Assembly (NCBI RefSeq): GCF_005938645.2
Contig: NZ_CP042171.1
Span: 1,922,001-1,986,000, forward strand
Direction: 5' to 3'
Source of the DNA: Pedobacter sp. KBS0701
Lineage (GTDB): Bacteria > Bacteroidota > Bacteroidia > Sphingobacteriales > Sphingobacteriaceae
Length of the DNA: 64,000 nucleotides
The translations under genes and the position numbers were made by a program. Shown here in pieces: positions 17,499-28,333 of this stretch (the first letter of the stretch is position 1; every line of letters starts with the position of its first letter). Under the pieces are notes generated by a model. That model was not told where the DNA came from. It was given only the letters and a program-made list of their open reading frames with translations, and searched no databases.

Positions 17499-19031
17499 AT
17501 GAAATTTAAGCACTTAACTGCTGCTTTTTTACTGATCATAAGTGCCTCTGCATTTATTAGTCCGAAAAAAGCTTTAAGAACATTTGTTTCCAATTACGAA
17601 AATGTATTGGGCACATCGTTAGAATTAAAATTTAAAACGAGCAGCCAGGCCGACGCGGATTTAGCAGAAGCCCGCGCATTAAATGAAATAGATCGACTGG
17701 ATGATATTTTAAGTGCTTATAAAACTAACAGCGAGTTTAGTAAATGGATGGGCAATGGTAAACAAACTACCAAAGTTTCGACTGAATTATTTGAGGTTTT
17801 AAAACAGTTTGAAAATTATAAAGTGTTAACCAACGGTGCGCTTGATGCATCAGCCAAAGTAATAGGTGAGGTATGGAAAAAGGCAGTTGCCGAAAATCGT
17901 TTACCATCTGCTGAAGCACTACATCAGGCGGTTACTTTGGTTAAACAAAAACATTATATCTTAAATGAACGGGATAAAACGGTTACCCGTTTGGATGATG
18001 CACCATTAGCATTAAATTCTTTTGCGAAGAGTTATATCATTAATAAGGCTGCTGAGAAAGCTATTCAATCTCCTGGTATTGAAAACGTGGTCGTAAATAT
18101 TGGTGGCGATATGGTGATTAAGGGAAACCAGCCTGAAGCTATCGAAATTGCAAATCCTAAAGCTGATGCTGAAAACGATGTAGCACTAACCACAATTAAA
18201 GTATCAAATATGGCTGTGGCAACCAGCGGTAATTACCGCAGAGGTTTTATGGTAAATGGAAAATGGTATTCGCATATCGTTGATCCGCGCAGCGGAAAGC
18301 CTGCTTCAGAAATAATCAGTGCAACGGTTATTGGTCCTGATGCCAGTGAAGCAGGTGCTTTAGCTACTTCTTTTAATATACTTTCTGTTGCCGAGATTGA
18401 AGCATTAACTGCGACTAGAAATGACATTGCATACTTGTTGATCACTAAAGATGGCAAAGAAATCAGAAGCAAGGAGTGGGCTAATTATGAGGTTGTTGTA
18501 AATAAGCCGGCTGGTGTTGTAGAAAAAGCAAGCAAAGCTGATAAACTTTGGAATACCAAATATGAGTTGGTGGTAAATTTAGAAATTGCCAATATAGAAT
18601 CTACCGATGGTAAACGTGTCCGTCGCCCTTTTGTGGCCGTATGGATTGAAGATGCAGCTAAAACACCTGTGCGTAATCTGGCTATATGGTATAACAAACC
18701 ACGTTGGCTACCCGATTTAAAATCATGGAACCGTGCCAACGGCGATGAGTTCAAAAAAGGAGCAGAAGGAAAGCTGAGCTCAACAAGTTCTGCTACACGT
18801 GGCCCCGGTAAATACAGCTTGTCATGGGATGGAAAAGACGATAACGGGAAATTGGTAAAAGCAGGCATTTACACTGTTTTTATTGAAGTTGCCCGCGAGC
18901 ATGGCACTTACCAGGTGATTGCTAAAGAAATGAAATTTACAGGCTCGGCCCAAAAAGTAGAATTAACGCCAAATACAGAACTAACATCAGCATCTCTTGA
19001 CTACAGAAAAATCGGAACCGCAAAAAAATAA
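17499..19031 (+). CDS. apbE: FAD:protein FMN transferase (ApbE) fused to a DUF2271 domain
   Basis: The 510-residue protein has a signal peptide (about 1-20), an ApbE domain at roughly 30-325 and a DUF2271 domain at about 355-490. ApbE features include 'LNEIDRLDDILSAY', 'NSFAKSYIINKAAE', 'NIGGDMVIKG' and 'SHIVDPRSGKPAS'. ApbE transfers FMN from FAD to Thr/Ser of exported redox proteins in the periplasm. DUF2271 has an FlgD-like beta fold seen with ApbE/PepSY systems ('LSWDGKDDNGKLVKAGIYTV'). The PepSY membrane gene downstream overlaps it by 35 bases. No flavinylation acceptor motif is evident in either protein, so the target is probably elsewhere. Confidence 0.92.
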   Translation: MKFKHLTAAFLLIISASAFISPKKALRTFVSNYENVLGTSLELKFKTSSQADADLAEARALNEIDRLDDILSAYKTNSEFSKWMGNGKQTTKVSTELFEVLKQFENYKVLTNGALDASAKVIGEVWKKAVAENRLPSAEALHQAVTLVKQKHYILNERDKTVTRLDDAPLALNSFAKSYIINKAAEKAIQSPGIENVVVNIGGDMVIKGNQPEAIEIANPKADAENDVALTTIKVSNMAVATSGNYRRGFMVNGKWYSHIVDPRSGKPASEIISATVIGPDASEAGALATSFNILSVAEIEALTATRNDIAYLLITKDGKEIRSKEWANYEVVVNKPAGVVEKASKADKLWNTKYELVVNLEIANIESTDGKRVRRPFVAVWIEDAAKTPVRNLAIWYNKPRWLPDLKSWNRANGDEFKKGAEGKLSSTSSATRGPGKYSLSWDGKDDNGKLVKAGIYTVFIEVAREHGTYQVIAKEMKFTGSAQKVELTPNTELTSASLDYRKIGTAKK

Positions 19032-19686
19032 GATAACGGTTGCACCTGGCGGACTGGGTAAAAAACAGGTTAAAAAAGAGATCGGTAAGGGTAAGGCTAA
19101 AAAGCGTTTAGCTGGTTTATCTCGCTGGTTGCACATTTACTTATCAATGGTGAGTTTTACGATTCTGCTATTCTTTGCAGTATCGGGCTTAACTTTAAAT
19201 CATGCAGATTGGTTTACATCTGGTAAGGAAGTGGTTACTAAAGATGCTGGATCGGTAAACCTAAAATGGGTAAACCAACCTGATACCAATAAGATCAACA
19301 AGTTACAAATTGTTGAGTTTTTTAGAAGTAAACATAAAGTCAAAGGCGCATTGAGTGACTTTAGAATAGATGACAGAGAACTGAATTTAACCTTTAACGG
19401 ACCTGGTTACCTGGCCGATTCTTTTATAGACCGCGAAACCGGTAAATATGAATTAACTATCACCAGATTTGGTGCGGTGGCCGTAATTAATGATTTACAT
19501 AAAGGAAGAGATTCTGGCAAGGCCTGGTCGTGGATTATAGATATTTCGGCAGTGCTGATGACATTGGTATCTATCTCAGGAATTATCTTAATCTGTTTTA
19601 TTAAAAAGAAACGATTAAGTGGCTTCATCATCGCAGCGGTAGGCACAATGGTTTGCTATTTGATTTACAGGTTATTTGTGCCGTAG
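18997..19686 (+). CDS. PepSY-associated membrane protein
   Basis: The 229-residue protein starts at TTG 18997 inside the end of the ApbE-DUF2271 gene. The next ATG falls within the first membrane segment, so the TTG or another nearby non-ATG start is required. A Lys-rich cytoplasmic N-terminus precedes 'RWLHIYLSMVSFTILLFFAVSG', a periplasmic PepSY-like region and 'LHKGRDSGKAWSWIIDISAVL', followed by two more membrane segments. PepSY membrane proteins of this type are linked to transmembrane electron transfer. Overlap with the flavin transferase suggests one functional unit. Confidence 0.88.
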   Translation: MTTEKSEPQKNKITVAPGGLGKKQVKKEIGKGKAKKRLAGLSRWLHIYLSMVSFTILLFFAVSGLTLNHADWFTSGKEVVTKDAGSVNLKWVNQPDTNKINKLQIVEFFRSKHKVKGALSDFRIDDRELNLTFNGPGYLADSFIDRETGKYELTITRFGAVAVINDLHKGRDSGKAWSWIIDISAVLMTLVSISGIILICFIKKKRLSGFIIAAVGTMVCYLIYRLFVP

Positions 19687-19737
19687 TTTTACGCCCCAAC
19701 ACAGGGAGAGGCCATATCATATTTGTGATTCCAATAG

Positions 19738-19822
19738 AATTGTCGTCATCTCGACTGTAGTGCAACGGAATGGAGAGATCTATCTTGGCAGATTTCTCCA
19801 CTTCGGTCGAAATGACGCCACC
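19738..19822. repeat. Long dispersed palindrome (TCATCTCGACTG...TTCGGTCGAAATGA)
   Basis: A near-palindromic unit with arms 'tcatctcgactgtagtgcaacggaatggagagatct' and 'agatttctccacttcggtcgaaatga' can form a long stem-loop. Related copies occur at about 30196-30312, 37703-37745 and 44032-44147. Confidence 0.65.
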
Positions 19823-19905
19823 GAGATTGATTTTTATCCGATAAATTAGCCCCCGGTATGAAAATTCTAAATTTACGATAGCCCAAGTGTCTTTGAGGGT
19901 AAATA

Positions 19906-21132
19906 TTAATGCGCTATAACAGCCGAATCAGATGATGCATCAACTTCTGTAGTGATAAATCTTCTGCCGATTAATAAACAGCCTAAAGCGATAAATGCAG
20001 CGGCTGTCATGACCAAAGGCATGGGCACTACAGAGTGTTCGCTAAATAAACTCACTATTACCGAGGCCAAAGCGCCTAATCCCATTTGTAAAGCACCCAT
20101 TAAGGCAGATGCACTACCAGCGTTTTTGGAAAATGGCGCAAGCGACAAAGCAGCCGCATTAGGATTAATTAGACCTAAACAGGCTAAAAATAATGCGATA
20201 AAACCTATTGTAGCATATAAATTTAACCAGTTGTTTAAAGCAAAAATCAAAAAGATTAAGCTGAAAATACATTGGGCAATAAGTGCATAGGTAACAATAT
20301 TTTTGCTGGTAAACCATTTTAGTATTAAGCTATTTACCTGACTCGAACCAATAAAGGCTACCGATAGCAGCGCGAAAATCCAACCATAGCCAGTCTTACT
20401 CACTTCGTATATTTTCATAAATACCTGAGGTGATGAAGATACATAAGCAAATAAACCTGAAAAGGTGATTGAACTGATTAAGGCATACGTGTAAAATTGA
20501 GGCTCTTTTAAAACGGTAAAGAAATTGGTTAAAATGGGTTTAGGTTTTAGGGAGTAATTCAGATCTGGTTTATAACTCTCCGGTAACTTAAAGATTGAAG
20601 CCAGGAGCATCAAAACCGCCATCAAACCTAAAAATACGAATACATATTTCCAGCCTAATGCCGAGATTAAATAACCACCTGCTGTTGGCGCAAGCATCGG
20701 TGATACGGCAATCACCAGCATTAACGACGCAAACACTTTGGGGCTTTCTTCTACCGAAAACAGATCCCGTACCATAGCAACGGAGGCTACAGCCGTGGCA
20801 CAGCTCCCAATCGCCTGAACAAAACGTAAAACAATCAACTGGTTTACATCAGTTACAGCCAGGCATAAAAAAGAAGCAAAAATATAGAGTCCTAAACCAA
20901 AGTATAAAGGTTTTTTCCTTCCAAATTTATCCAAAAGCGGACCGTACAATAACTGACCAGCAGAAATCCCGATAAAAAAGCTGGATAAAGAAAGTGCTAC
21001 AGTTGATTCAGTACTTTTTAAATCTTTTGCAATATCCACAAAGCCAGGCAGGTACATGTCGATGGAGAAAGGGCCAAGGGCTGCCAATGATCCTAAAATG
21101 AGTATGAGATAGAAGTGTTGTTTTTTAGCCAT
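19906..21132 (-). CDS. Bcr/CflA-family multidrug efflux transporter (MFS)
   Basis: The 408-residue protein has 12 predicted membrane segments. The Bcr/CflA signatures are 'GPFSIDMYLPGF' in helix 1, 'GQLLYGPLLDKFGRKKPL' between helices 2 and 3, and 'GSCATAVASVAMVRDL' in helix 4-5. Members export bicyclomycin, chloramphenicol-like drugs or cysteine/dipeptides using the proton gradient. No regulator adjoins it, and it faces the queuosine transporter gene divergently across 200 bases. Confidence 0.93.
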   Translation of the reverse strand: MAKKQHFYLILILGSLAALGPFSIDMYLPGFVDIAKDLKSTESTVALSLSSFFIGISAGQLLYGPLLDKFGRKKPLYFGLGLYIFASFLCLAVTDVNQLIVLRFVQAIGSCATAVASVAMVRDLFSVEESPKVFASLMLVIAVSPMLAPTAGGYLISALGWKYVFVFLGLMAVLMLLASIFKLPESYKPDLNYSLKPKPILTNFFTVLKEPQFYTYALISSITFSGLFAYVSSSPQVFMKIYEVSKTGYGWIFALLSVAFIGSSQVNSLILKWFTSKNIVTYALIAQCIFSLIFLIFALNNWLNLYATIGFIALFLACLGLINPNAAALSLAPFSKNAGSASALMGALQMGLGALASVIVSLFSEHSVVPMPLVMTAAAFIALGCLLIGRRFITTEVDASSDSAVIAH

Positions 21133-21329
21133 GAAGATTACCGGAATTTGATGAGGGCAAAGATTGGGAGATTTAAGTTGTTAACCTATTTTTATGGTCG
21201 AACGATTGTAAAAATCATACTTTAATAACTAATTCGTAAAGAGGCATCTGCATAATCTTTGTATCAGCTATGTTAAAAATATGATGATTGCTATACTAAA
21301 TCTGCTATTTATTTATAGATTTATAGTCT

Positions 21330-22100
21330 ATGACTTTTAAGACAAAAGAAAGCCGTTTACTACTCATTCTGGGTAGCTTTTTTGTAGCAAACGCTATATT
21401 ATCAGAGTTTATTGGAGTTAAACTATTCAGTGTTGAAGAAACGCTGGGGTTTAAAAAGTTCGATATCAATTTGCTAGGAGTTCCAAATCTATCGTTTGTG
21501 ATGTCGGCAGGGGTATTAACCTGGCCAATCATTTTCATTATGACGGATATTATAAATGAATATTTTGGTGTAAAGCAAGTCCGTTTTTTATCTATCCTCA
21601 CTTCAATTTTAATCGCATTTGCCTTTCTGGTAGTTTGGGGCTCTATGCATTTAAGCGCTGCCGATTTTTGGGTACACCAAAAAATTAATGGTGAAGACTT
21701 AAATATGAACAATGCTTTTGCAGGGATTTTTGGTCAGGGAATGTGGATTATTGTAGGTTCCATTACTGCTTTTATTATTGGACAGCTGGCAGATGTTCTG
21801 ATTTTCCACCGGATTAAAAAAATTACCGGAGAACGTGCTTTATGGTTACGTGCAACCGGCTCAACATTGGTTTCTCAGCTGATTGACAGTTTTGTGGTGA
21901 TTTTTATCGCGTTTTATTTAAACCCACAATACCATTACAGCTGGAAAATGGTCGCCGCAATTGGCTTGGTTAATTATACTTATAAATTTATTGTCGCCAT
22001 TTTAATGACCCCGATTTTGTATATCGTACATGCGATAATTGATGGTTACTTAGGAAAAGACCTGGCCCACAAACTCATTAAAATGGCAGGTAGGGGATAA
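21330..22100 (+). CDS. Queuosine precursor transporter (YhhQ/QPTR family)
   Basis: The 256-residue protein has about six to seven membrane segments and the family's markers: 'NAILSEFIGVKLF', 'WPIIFIMTDIINEYFG' and 'GSTLVSQLIDSFVVIFIAF'. YhhQ-type proteins import queuosine precursors (preQ0/preQ1) for tRNA wobble modification. The following lipoprotein gene begins 23 bases after its stop and may be co-transcribed, but has no evident link. Annotation as a vitamin uptake protein of the same fold group would be the alternative. Confidence 0.9.
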   Translation: MTFKTKESRLLLILGSFFVANAILSEFIGVKLFSVEETLGFKKFDINLLGVPNLSFVMSAGVLTWPIIFIMTDIINEYFGVKQVRFLSILTSILIAFAFLVVWGSMHLSAADFWVHQKINGEDLNMNNAFAGIFGQGMWIIVGSITAFIIGQLADVLIFHRIKKITGERALWLRATGSTLVSQLIDSFVVIFIAFYLNPQYHYSWKMVAAIGLVNYTYKFIVAILMTPILYIVHAIIDGYLGKDLAHKLIKMAGRG

Positions 22101-22123
22101 CAACTTAACCAAATAATATAAAG

Positions 22124-22570
22124 ATGAGATTTAATATTTTAGCGCTCTTTGCAGGATTTTCGTTATTGGCTTGTTCTAATAAAAAGGACAGTGGAAAAGG
22201 TCTTGAGATTCAGGGTACATGGCAATTGGTTTCGGCTACCACCATTGATAAAGGAAAAAGTGAAACCACTGATTATTCAGGGAAACTGAAGATGATCAAG
22301 CTATTTAATAACAGCCATTTTGCTTTTCTGAAACATAGCCTTGATCCCAAAGATACCACTAGTTTTGATGCAGGAGGGGGAACTTTCGTTTTAAAAGGCG
22401 ATGATTATACCGAATACCTTGAATATTATAAAAACAAAGATTGGGAAGGCAAGACTTTTAATTTTAAACTGGCCATCCATAATGATACTTTGATTCAGAA
22501 AGGGGTTGAAAAAGTGGAGGCCGCCGGTGTTGACCGCGTAATTATTGAAAAATACATTAAGGTAAAGTAA
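22124..22570 (+). CDS. Lipocalin-like lipoprotein
   Basis: The 148-residue protein has a lipoprotein signal ending 'SLLACSN' (Cys17). It is followed by a small beta-rich domain opening with 'IQGTWQLVSATTI', the usual start of lipocalin-like domains common in Bacteroidota. Its ligand is unknown. It lies close behind the queuosine transporter gene and is followed by a hairpin at about 22577-22602. Confidence 0.75.
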   Translation: MRFNILALFAGFSLLACSNKKDSGKGLEIQGTWQLVSATTIDKGKSETTDYSGKLKMIKLFNNSHFAFLKHSLDPKDTTSFDAGGGTFVLKGDDYTEYLEYYKNKDWEGKTFNFKLAIHNDTLIQKGVEKVEAAGVDRVIIEKYIKVK

Positions 22571-22576
22571 TGAAAC

Positions 22577-22602
22577 GCAAAAGGTCAGACTCGCTCCGAC
22601 CT
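22577..22602. terminator. Possible terminator hairpin between convergent genes
   Basis: AAAGGTC and GACCTTT arms flank a 10-12 base loop between the lipoprotein (+) and homoserine dehydrogenase (-) stops. The T-tracts are short (three or four T), so it is a weak but sensibly placed bidirectional terminator. Confidence 0.4.
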
Positions 22603-22649
22603 TTGTACTTAACAACAAAACAAATAAAAAAAATAACCTTAAAAATAAA

Positions 22650-23894
22650 TTATAGGGTTGCCAGTTCTGCGGCAAAAACATTTTCACTCAATTGCTCCTG
22701 TTTGTATATCTGTCTGCCGGTGTAGGCAACAAAAACAGATTGATCTAAAAGCAAATCACGGTTTTTAATCAAACTTTCTAACTTAACGGTCCCAACCACG
22801 TATTTATAACTGCTTGCAGCATAACGCTCGCTGATGTTGTCAAATTCCAGTAGGGTAATCAGATCTTCATCCGCATAACGCAAATAAATTTCTAAAAGAA
22901 TTTTTTCTGTATGTTTTACACCATTTTCCGAATGGTATTTTTTGTATTCATAACGGTAATCGTAACGTAAAGCCGCAATATCAGATAGTACAGCAGCACC
23001 GGTAGGGTGACCACCGGCACCTTTACCATAGAAAAACTGTTTATCAGCAAAAGCCGCCTGAACGGCTACGGCATTGTACTCATTTTCTACATTGTAAAGA
23101 AAATCGTCCTTAGCTACCAGTTTAGGGAGTACATAAGTCACAATATCTTTTGTATTTACCTTACGAGCCGTTGGTACCAACTTAATTTTGAAATTTTTCT
23201 CACGAGCATATTTAATGTCATAGTTAGAAAGGTTCTGTATACCGATGTTTAAAATGGCATCAGGATTTACAAACAAACCATAGGCATGTGCGGTAGCTAT
23301 GGCCAGTTTATATTTCGGATCATAACCTCCCACATCCAGGATCGGATCGGTTTCTGCGAAACCTAAATCCTGTGCCTCTTTTAATGCCGAATCGTAACTT
23401 TGACCCTCGTTAAATATTTTGGAAAGGATATAATTAGATGAGCCATTAAAAATTCCGCTCAAAGCATGAAATAATTCATTGTCGTAATACTCTTCCAGGT
23501 TACGGATAATTGGAATACTGCCGCAAACGGCTCCTTCATACAATAAAGAAGTACCATACTCTTGTTGTAAATCTACCAGCTCTTTTAAATGCGTGGCGAT
23601 CATTTTTTTGTTGGCAGAAACTACATTTTTACCGTTTTTTAATGCCGTAGTTACAATTTCGTAAGCAGCATCAGCATCGTTAATTAATTCTACGATCGTA
23701 TTGATCTCTGTATTGTTTAATATTTCGTTGCGATCAGTCGTAAACAGATCCTTGTTTAGGGTACGTTTCTTCCTTGGGTCTTTTATCGCGATTTTTATGA
23801 TCTCCAGGTTCAGGTTCTGGCTTTGGATGATATCCAACAAACCTTGCCCTACAACGCCAAAACCAAATAAACCGATTTTTAAATTCTTGCTCAT
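22650..23894 (-). CDS. hom: Homoserine dehydrogenase
   Basis: The 414-residue enzyme reduces aspartate semialdehyde to homoserine with NAD(P)H. The Rossmann start 'IGLFGFGVVGQGLLD', 'VSANKKMIA', 'GAVCGSIPIIRNLEEY' and 'GGYDPKYKLAI' are characteristic. The last 80 residues are divergent and do not look like a standard ACT domain. It is the third gene of a minus-strand series metY-metX-hom that begins behind a SAM riboswitch. So homoserine for methionine synthesis is made from the same operon. The gap to metX is 132 bases, so an internal promoter is possible. Confidence 0.93.
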   Translation of the reverse strand: MSKNLKIGLFGFGVVGQGLLDIIQSQNLNLEIIKIAIKDPRKKRTLNKDLFTTDRNEILNNTEINTIVELINDADAAYEIVTTALKNGKNVVSANKKMIATHLKELVDLQQEYGTSLLYEGAVCGSIPIIRNLEEYYDNELFHALSGIFNGSSNYILSKIFNEGQSYDSALKEAQDLGFAETDPILDVGGYDPKYKLAIATAHAYGLFVNPDAILNIGIQNLSNYDIKYAREKNFKIKLVPTARKVNTKDIVTYVLPKLVAKDDFLYNVENEYNAVAVQAAFADKQFFYGKGAGGHPTGAAVLSDIAALRYDYRYEYKKYHSENGVKHTEKILLEIYLRYADEDLITLLEFDNISERYAASSYKYVVGTVKLESLIKNRDLLLDQSVFVAYTGRQIYKQEQLSENVFAAELATL

Positions 23895-24026
23895 TGTTAT
23901 AAAGTGATTATACAGACAGGTGTATTACACCGATATAGCTGTTCTTATTTTTGTAATTTGTTTTAAATTTTGTGTTGGCATCCAGTTAATCACCTTCCAC
24001 CTTTGTACCCTCAACCTTCCACCTAT

Positions 24027-25085
24027 CTAAGCGGTATGCTGTAATCTGATGATTTTTTTATTCCGGCTTTCCTTAATAAAGTTTCCGATTACATTAGTGA
24101 GGGCATCTGTTTCGATCAAAAATCCATCGTGACCATAATCTGAATGCAAAGCACTAAATTCTGCTCCCGGAATATGATCGGCCAGGTATTTTTGCTCTGA
24201 TAAAGGAAACAAAACATCATTTTCTATCCCGATTACTAAAGTATTTGCCGTAATTAGTTTTAGTGCATCTGCAATACTTTTGCGGTTACGGCCCACATTG
24301 TGGCTATCCATTGCTTTGGTTAAATAATAATAACTGTAAGCGTTAAAGCGGTTGATCAGCTTTTCTCCCTGATAGTTCTGATAAGAAGACGATCTGAAAT
24401 TGTCTGTCTTATCGTTTACACTTTCTAACTGTGTACTGCCGTAAGCACTGTAGGTTCTATAACTTAAAAGTGCAATGCTTCGGGCTGTTTTTAAACCCTT
24501 GCTGCCACCGTTTGGTTGGTTGGCATAAAAAGTTCTGTCTGTTGTGATGGCTAAACGCTGGCTTTCGTTAAACGCAATTCCCCATGGAGAATGCGCAGCA
24601 TTAGTCGCAATTAAGATCAGGTTTTCAATTTTATTAGGTTCCGAAATGCTCCATTCCACAGCCTGTTGCCCACCTAAAGAACCACCGATTAATAATTTAA
24701 TATAATCAATACCTAAATGTGAAGCCAATAACTGATGTGCCGATACTAAATCCCGGATAGTAAATTGTGGAAACGAAAGATAATAAGGCAAGCCCGTTAC
24801 CGGATTGGTACTTAACGGGTTGGTACTGCCATAATGAGAGCCTAAAACATTTGCACAGACAATATAATGCTCTTCCGGATTGAACAAAGCATTTTGACCG
24901 AACAAACCTTCCCACCATTCAAAAACATCAGCATTGGCAGTAAGTGCATGGCAAACCCAAATTACATTATCTTTATTTGCATTTAATTTGCCATAAGTTT
25001 GATAAGCAACTTGCAGGTTACGGATTTTTTTTCCGCTCTCTAATTTGAACTGTTTATTATAATTATATGTTGATGCTGTACTCAT
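24027..25085 (-). CDS. metX: Homoserine O-acetyltransferase
   Basis: The 352-residue alpha/beta-hydrolase-fold enzyme activates homoserine by acylation. Landmarks are 'YQTYGKLNANKDN', 'CHALTANADV', 'NVLGSHYGSTNP', the nucleophile elbow 'GGSLGGQQ' and the catalytic His in 'YGHDGFLIE'. MetX acetylates or succinylates depending on local residues; acetylation is usual when MetY follows, as here. It lies 29 bases downstream of metY in the SAM-riboswitch operon. Confidence 0.94.
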   Translation of the reverse strand: MSTASTYNYNKQFKLESGKKIRNLQVAYQTYGKLNANKDNVIWVCHALTANADVFEWWEGLFGQNALFNPEEHYIVCANVLGSHYGSTNPLSTNPVTGLPYYLSFPQFTIRDLVSAHQLLASHLGIDYIKLLIGGSLGGQQAVEWSISEPNKIENLILIATNAAHSPWGIAFNESQRLAITTDRTFYANQPNGGSKGLKTARSIALLSYRTYSAYGSTQLESVNDKTDNFRSSSYQNYQGEKLINRFNAYSYYYLTKAMDSHNVGRNRKSIADALKLITANTLVIGIENDVLFPLSEQKYLADHIPGAEFSALHSDYGHDGFLIETDALTNVIGNFIKESRNKKIIRLQHTA

Positions 25086-25114
25086 TGTTTATTGTATTCG
25101 GAAAATGAACGGGC

Positions 25115-26497
<1,383 letters not shown>

Positions 26498-26650
26498 CTA
26501 AAACCTGGCAGGGCGTATCCCGATGTTCGGGACCTTCCAGTTTGAAAGAAACAAAAAAGGAAGATTTTTTAAACTAATGTATGCAACAGCACATACAAAT
26601 AACCGCACGCATATTGCAACAAGTAAAAGAAACAGAGTATTGTTCTGCAT
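26498..26650 (-). CDS. Possible 50-residue leader peptide between the SAM riboswitch and metY
   Basis: An ATG at 26650 opens a 50-codon frame ending at TAG 26498-26500. The N-terminal half is strongly hydrophobic ('FLLLVAICVRLFVCAVAYI'), like a membrane segment, and the rest is basic. It lies wholly in the transcribed leader, 62 bases after the riboswitch and 51 before metY. It could be a small membrane peptide, a translated leader that affects metY expression, or chance. No homology support is available. Confidence 0.3.
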   Translation of the reverse strand: MQNNTLFLLLVAICVRLFVCAVAYISLKNLPFLFLSNWKVPNIGIRPARF

Positions 26651-26711
26651 TTTTAAGGTTTGCATTGGGTTCGCTTAGCGATTGAAGATTTAATGTTTTC
26701 ATCAGTTCTAA

Positions 26712-26819
26712 TTTATATCACCAGATAACACCATGCTATCCGGTCAGGAATTGGCACCTTCTCTTTCTGAGGGTTGCCAGTGGGTCATCGAGCCAGTCTC
26801 TCGCCACTTCTTTATAAAT
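26712..26819 (-). ncRNA. SAM-I (S-box) riboswitch
   Basis: On the minus strand the element begins with P1 'tttata', closed 100 bases later by 'tataaa'. Core pieces appear in order: 'gagagactggctcgatgaccc', 'ctggcaaccct', 'aaggtgccaattcctgaccg' and a terminal P4-like hairpin 'agcatggtgttatctggtgata'. These match the S-box consensus of SAM-I aptamers. SAM binding is expected to shut off metY-metX-hom. The expression platform is not obvious; the nearest hairpin at about 26500-26545 has only a short T-run. Confidence 0.92.
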
Positions 26820-27000
26820 CAACCCGTGAAGATTGACTTTTATTTAGCTTTCCACCAAATAATATTTCAAATGTCTTAATTAAATTTTAATTCACAAAAT
26901 AAAATTTTGATTTTAAATTAACTATCTAAAAATGAACTCGTTATTTTTATGCTGATTTTGCCATTTAAAATTTTTAATATAAAATTAACGCTTAATATTT

Positions 27001-27008
27001 TAAGTTTG
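27001..27008 (+). promoter_or_regulatory. Candidate -7 promoter element
   Basis: TAAGTTTG matches TAnnTTTG and lies 25 bases before the ATG of the secreted protein at 27034. No convincing -33 TTTG is seen at the usual distance. Confidence 0.42.
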
Positions 27009-27033
27009 TGCATCCTATCTAAATCGTAACTTT

Positions 27034-28047
27034 ATGAAAAACACAAAATCACTATGTTTAGGACTGTTATTTATTGTAACGGGTTTAAACAATGCCAGCG
27101 CTCAATTTGGAGGCTTAAAAGATAAATTATTAAAAGTAGGCACAGCACAGGGTGCTAAAGCCCTGGGGGTAGACAGGTTTTTAAAACAACCCGCCGCTAT
27201 TACTACTAGTTTTGAAGATGTAAACAGGGAAGGTGAAAAAATGCCCGACTTTGTTAATCCTTCAAAATTAAAAGCACAGCCTTTATATTTATTGCCCAAA
27301 AACCCTGAGGGTGGTTTTGTACTTTGCGAAGGATTGTACGAAATGACGAATAAAAGCTATTGTTTAAAAGCCGGAACATTTGCCCCTTCAAAAGGAGATG
27401 GTTACATGTTTGCACCGGTTTTAGGCCCGAAAGAAGAAATTGTGGTTTCTATTTTGAAAAGTGCAGAAAAACATCCTGAAGTAGAACAGCACGATATACA
27501 AGCGCTACTTTGGACAATTATTGCCAGAACAAAATTTGCCGATTACAACGGACAGGTTAAAGTAACTGCCCTTAAACTATTAACACCTAAACAGCTTACA
27601 CAATTAGAAGGTGGCGCCCTGGGCATTTTGCCTTTCGATGTCATGGAAAAAGCTAAAGATCAATTGCCATCTGGCGTGAGGGCAGTTTTTGAGGCAGAAA
27701 ATAATATCCGCCAATTGGTATCCTCTGGTAACTATACTTATGCTGATATGGAGAAATATGCTATAATAGCAGGGATGGCCCCGCCAAGAAGCGATGTGCC
27801 AAGTGGCATCTGGACGAAACATCCTGATGGTTATTATGTGCGTTATTTTCCTTCAGGATATTCGATTACCAAAGTGCAGGTATATGTACCAAAAGAATTG
27901 TTAGCTAACGGAAATAAATTGGTTTATGATGCAGCAGGAGATATTGCTTGTCCAGCCAATACAGGCTCGCAACGTTTGGCGCAAACTAATGAGCCATTGG
28001 AGGCTAACTATTCGTTAAAGTTGACCACGATTTGTAATTCTAAGTAG
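27034..28047 (+). CDS. Secreted protein of unknown function
   Basis: The 337-residue protein has a signal peptide ending 'NNASAQ' (about residue 24). No catalytic motif stands out. The middle is helical and contains 'DIQALLWTIIARTKFADY' and 'LLTPKQLTQLEGGALGI', the C-terminal third is beta-rich ('WTKHPDGYYVRYFPSGYSITKVQVYVP') and ends with a short region containing two Cys ('DIACPANTG' and the terminal 'TICNSK') that could pair. I do not recognise the family. It stands alone with its own promoter element, opposite the metY operon. Confidence 0.8.
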   Translation: MKNTKSLCLGLLFIVTGLNNASAQFGGLKDKLLKVGTAQGAKALGVDRFLKQPAAITTSFEDVNREGEKMPDFVNPSKLKAQPLYLLPKNPEGGFVLCEGLYEMTNKSYCLKAGTFAPSKGDGYMFAPVLGPKEEIVVSILKSAEKHPEVEQHDIQALLWTIIARTKFADYNGQVKVTALKLLTPKQLTQLEGGALGILPFDVMEKAKDQLPSGVRAVFEAENNIRQLVSSGNYTYADMEKYAIIAGMAPPRSDVPSGIWTKHPDGYYVRYFPSGYSITKVQVYVPKELLANGNKLVYDAAGDIACPANTGSQRLAQTNEPLEANYSLKLTTICNSK

Positions 28048-28109
28048 GTTTTGGAAAATTAGGGTTCTGTAATCCTTATGCGATTGCAGTCCCGCTTTAC
28101 GCTTTATCT

Positions 28110-28290
28110 TTTTGGCTACCCTTCGACTTCGCTCAGGGTGACAGCCAAAAAGGATATCGCTGCAATCGGGTTTAGCAACAGAGGTTCAAAATAACTATAA
28201 GAGGCTTTCTCATAATATTGTTGTCATCCTGAGCTTGTCGAAGGACCTGTTTTAAATATCTTACAAGGCGTTTCGACAGGCTCAACGTGA
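28110..28290. repeat. Two adjacent CTTCGAC/GTCGAAG-type palindromes
   Basis: 'ggctacccttcgacttcgctcagggtgacagcc' and 'gtcatcctgagcttgtcgaaggacc...ggcgtttcgacaggctcaacgtgac' are two members of a dispersed palindrome family, both with GTGAC/GTCAT ends. They fill the gap between convergent genes. Confidence 0.6.
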
Positions 28291-28333
28291 CAAATTCAAT
28301 TGAATTACAATTTATTATACAGCTTCTATTTTT

